Origin: an uncultured Alistipes sp.
Lineage (GTDB): Bacteria; Bacteroidota; Bacteroidia; Bacteroidales; Rikenellaceae
Direction of reading: 5' to 3'
DNA: 6,207 bases
Assembly (NCBI GenBank): GCA_900769525.1
Contig: CAAGGY010000048.1
Location: 1 to 6,207, forward strand
Below, one piece after another: positions 6,037 through 6,207 of the stretch. Numbering within the stretch: the stretch's first letter is position 1; each line of letters begins with the position of its first letter. A program made the position numbers and the translations under genes. The notes under the pieces were generated by a model, which was given only the letters and a program-made list of their open reading frames with translations, was not told the DNA's origin and ran no database searches.

Positions 6037-6207
6037 ATGAGACTTAAGACTCAATACAAGATTCGTGAGATGGCTGGTGAGCATGTAGTAATCATGCAGG
6101 GCCAGCTCGGTAGTGACCTAACACGCATCATCTCGCTGAATGAGAGTGCCCTCTATCTTTGGACGAGTGTTCAGGGGCGTGAGTTTGGCGTTGAAGATGT
6201 TGCAAAG
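6037..6207 (+). CDS. PqqD-family protein, N-terminal part, cut by window end
   Basis: An open frame of 57 codons runs from ATG 6037 to the last base with no stop. The residues REMAGEHVVI (10-19) and ISLNESALYLW (32-42) are the signature of the PqqD family. Members are small winged-helix proteins of about 90-100 residues, so a little over half is present. PqqD itself binds the PqqA precursor peptide and presents it to a radical SAM enzyme; the same fold (RiPP recognition element) serves many peptide-modification systems. In Bacteroidota, stand-alone PqqD-like proteins are common without PQQ synthesis, and their partners are often unknown. The promoter box at 6009-6016 and a short leader support the start. 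It is transcribed away from recQ. Whatever it works with lies beyond the window. Confidence 0.85.
   Translation, partial: MRLKTQYKIREMAGEHVVIMQGQLGSDLTRIISLNESALYLWTSVQGREFGVEDVAK

Noticed and set aside
5678..6040. 120-codon plus-strand open frame opposite the recQ 5' end
   Set aside because: It overlaps conserved helicase motifs on the other strand and crosses the promoter region; it is a shadow.

Overview
The window looks like the end of a draft or metagenomic contig from the order Bacteroidales (Bacteroidota). Three intergenic boxes match the Bacteroidota sigma -7 element TAnnTTTG. The gene content also fits: a GH20 hexosaminidase with a discoidin-like C-terminal domain, a RecQ variant with a late zinc motif, and an exonuclease followed by an RlmI-like gene. 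The proteins resemble those of Alistipes/Rikenellaceae-type gut bacteria, but I cannot fix the genus by eye. Bases 1-30 are not biological; they are an Illumina adapter remnant.

Layout: 1-30 is adapter. 32-907 (+) is the 3' part of a GH20 beta-N-acetylhexosaminidase gene. 923-967 is a perfect hairpin serving as a shared terminator for convergent genes. 983-5965 is a minus-strand block, in transcription order: recQ-type helicase (5965-4043), DEDDy 3'-5' exonuclease (3997-3233), RlmI-like rRNA methyltransferase (3226-2018), small lipoprotein (1997-1719) and membrane-anchored coiled-coil protein with an acidic tail (1705-983). 5966-6036 is a divergent promoter region. 6037-6207 (+) is the start of a PqqD-family gene cut by the window end. 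No gene-free stretch exceeds about 75 bases.

Working together: recQ has its own promoter. A second promoter overlaps the recQ stop codon and probably drives the exonuclease, methyltransferase, lipoprotein and coiled-coil genes as one operon, with gaps of 6, 20 and 13 bases. The first two products act on RNA (inferred for the exonuclease, by family for the methyltransferase). The last two are unrecognised envelope proteins whose tight linkage to them is unexplained.

I see no CRISPR array, tRNA, rRNA, insertion sequence or phage gene. The least explained items are the lipoprotein/coiled-coil pair, the basic AGA/AGG-coded tail of the exonuclease, and the PqqD-family gene at the edge, which could open a peptide-modification locus outside the window.
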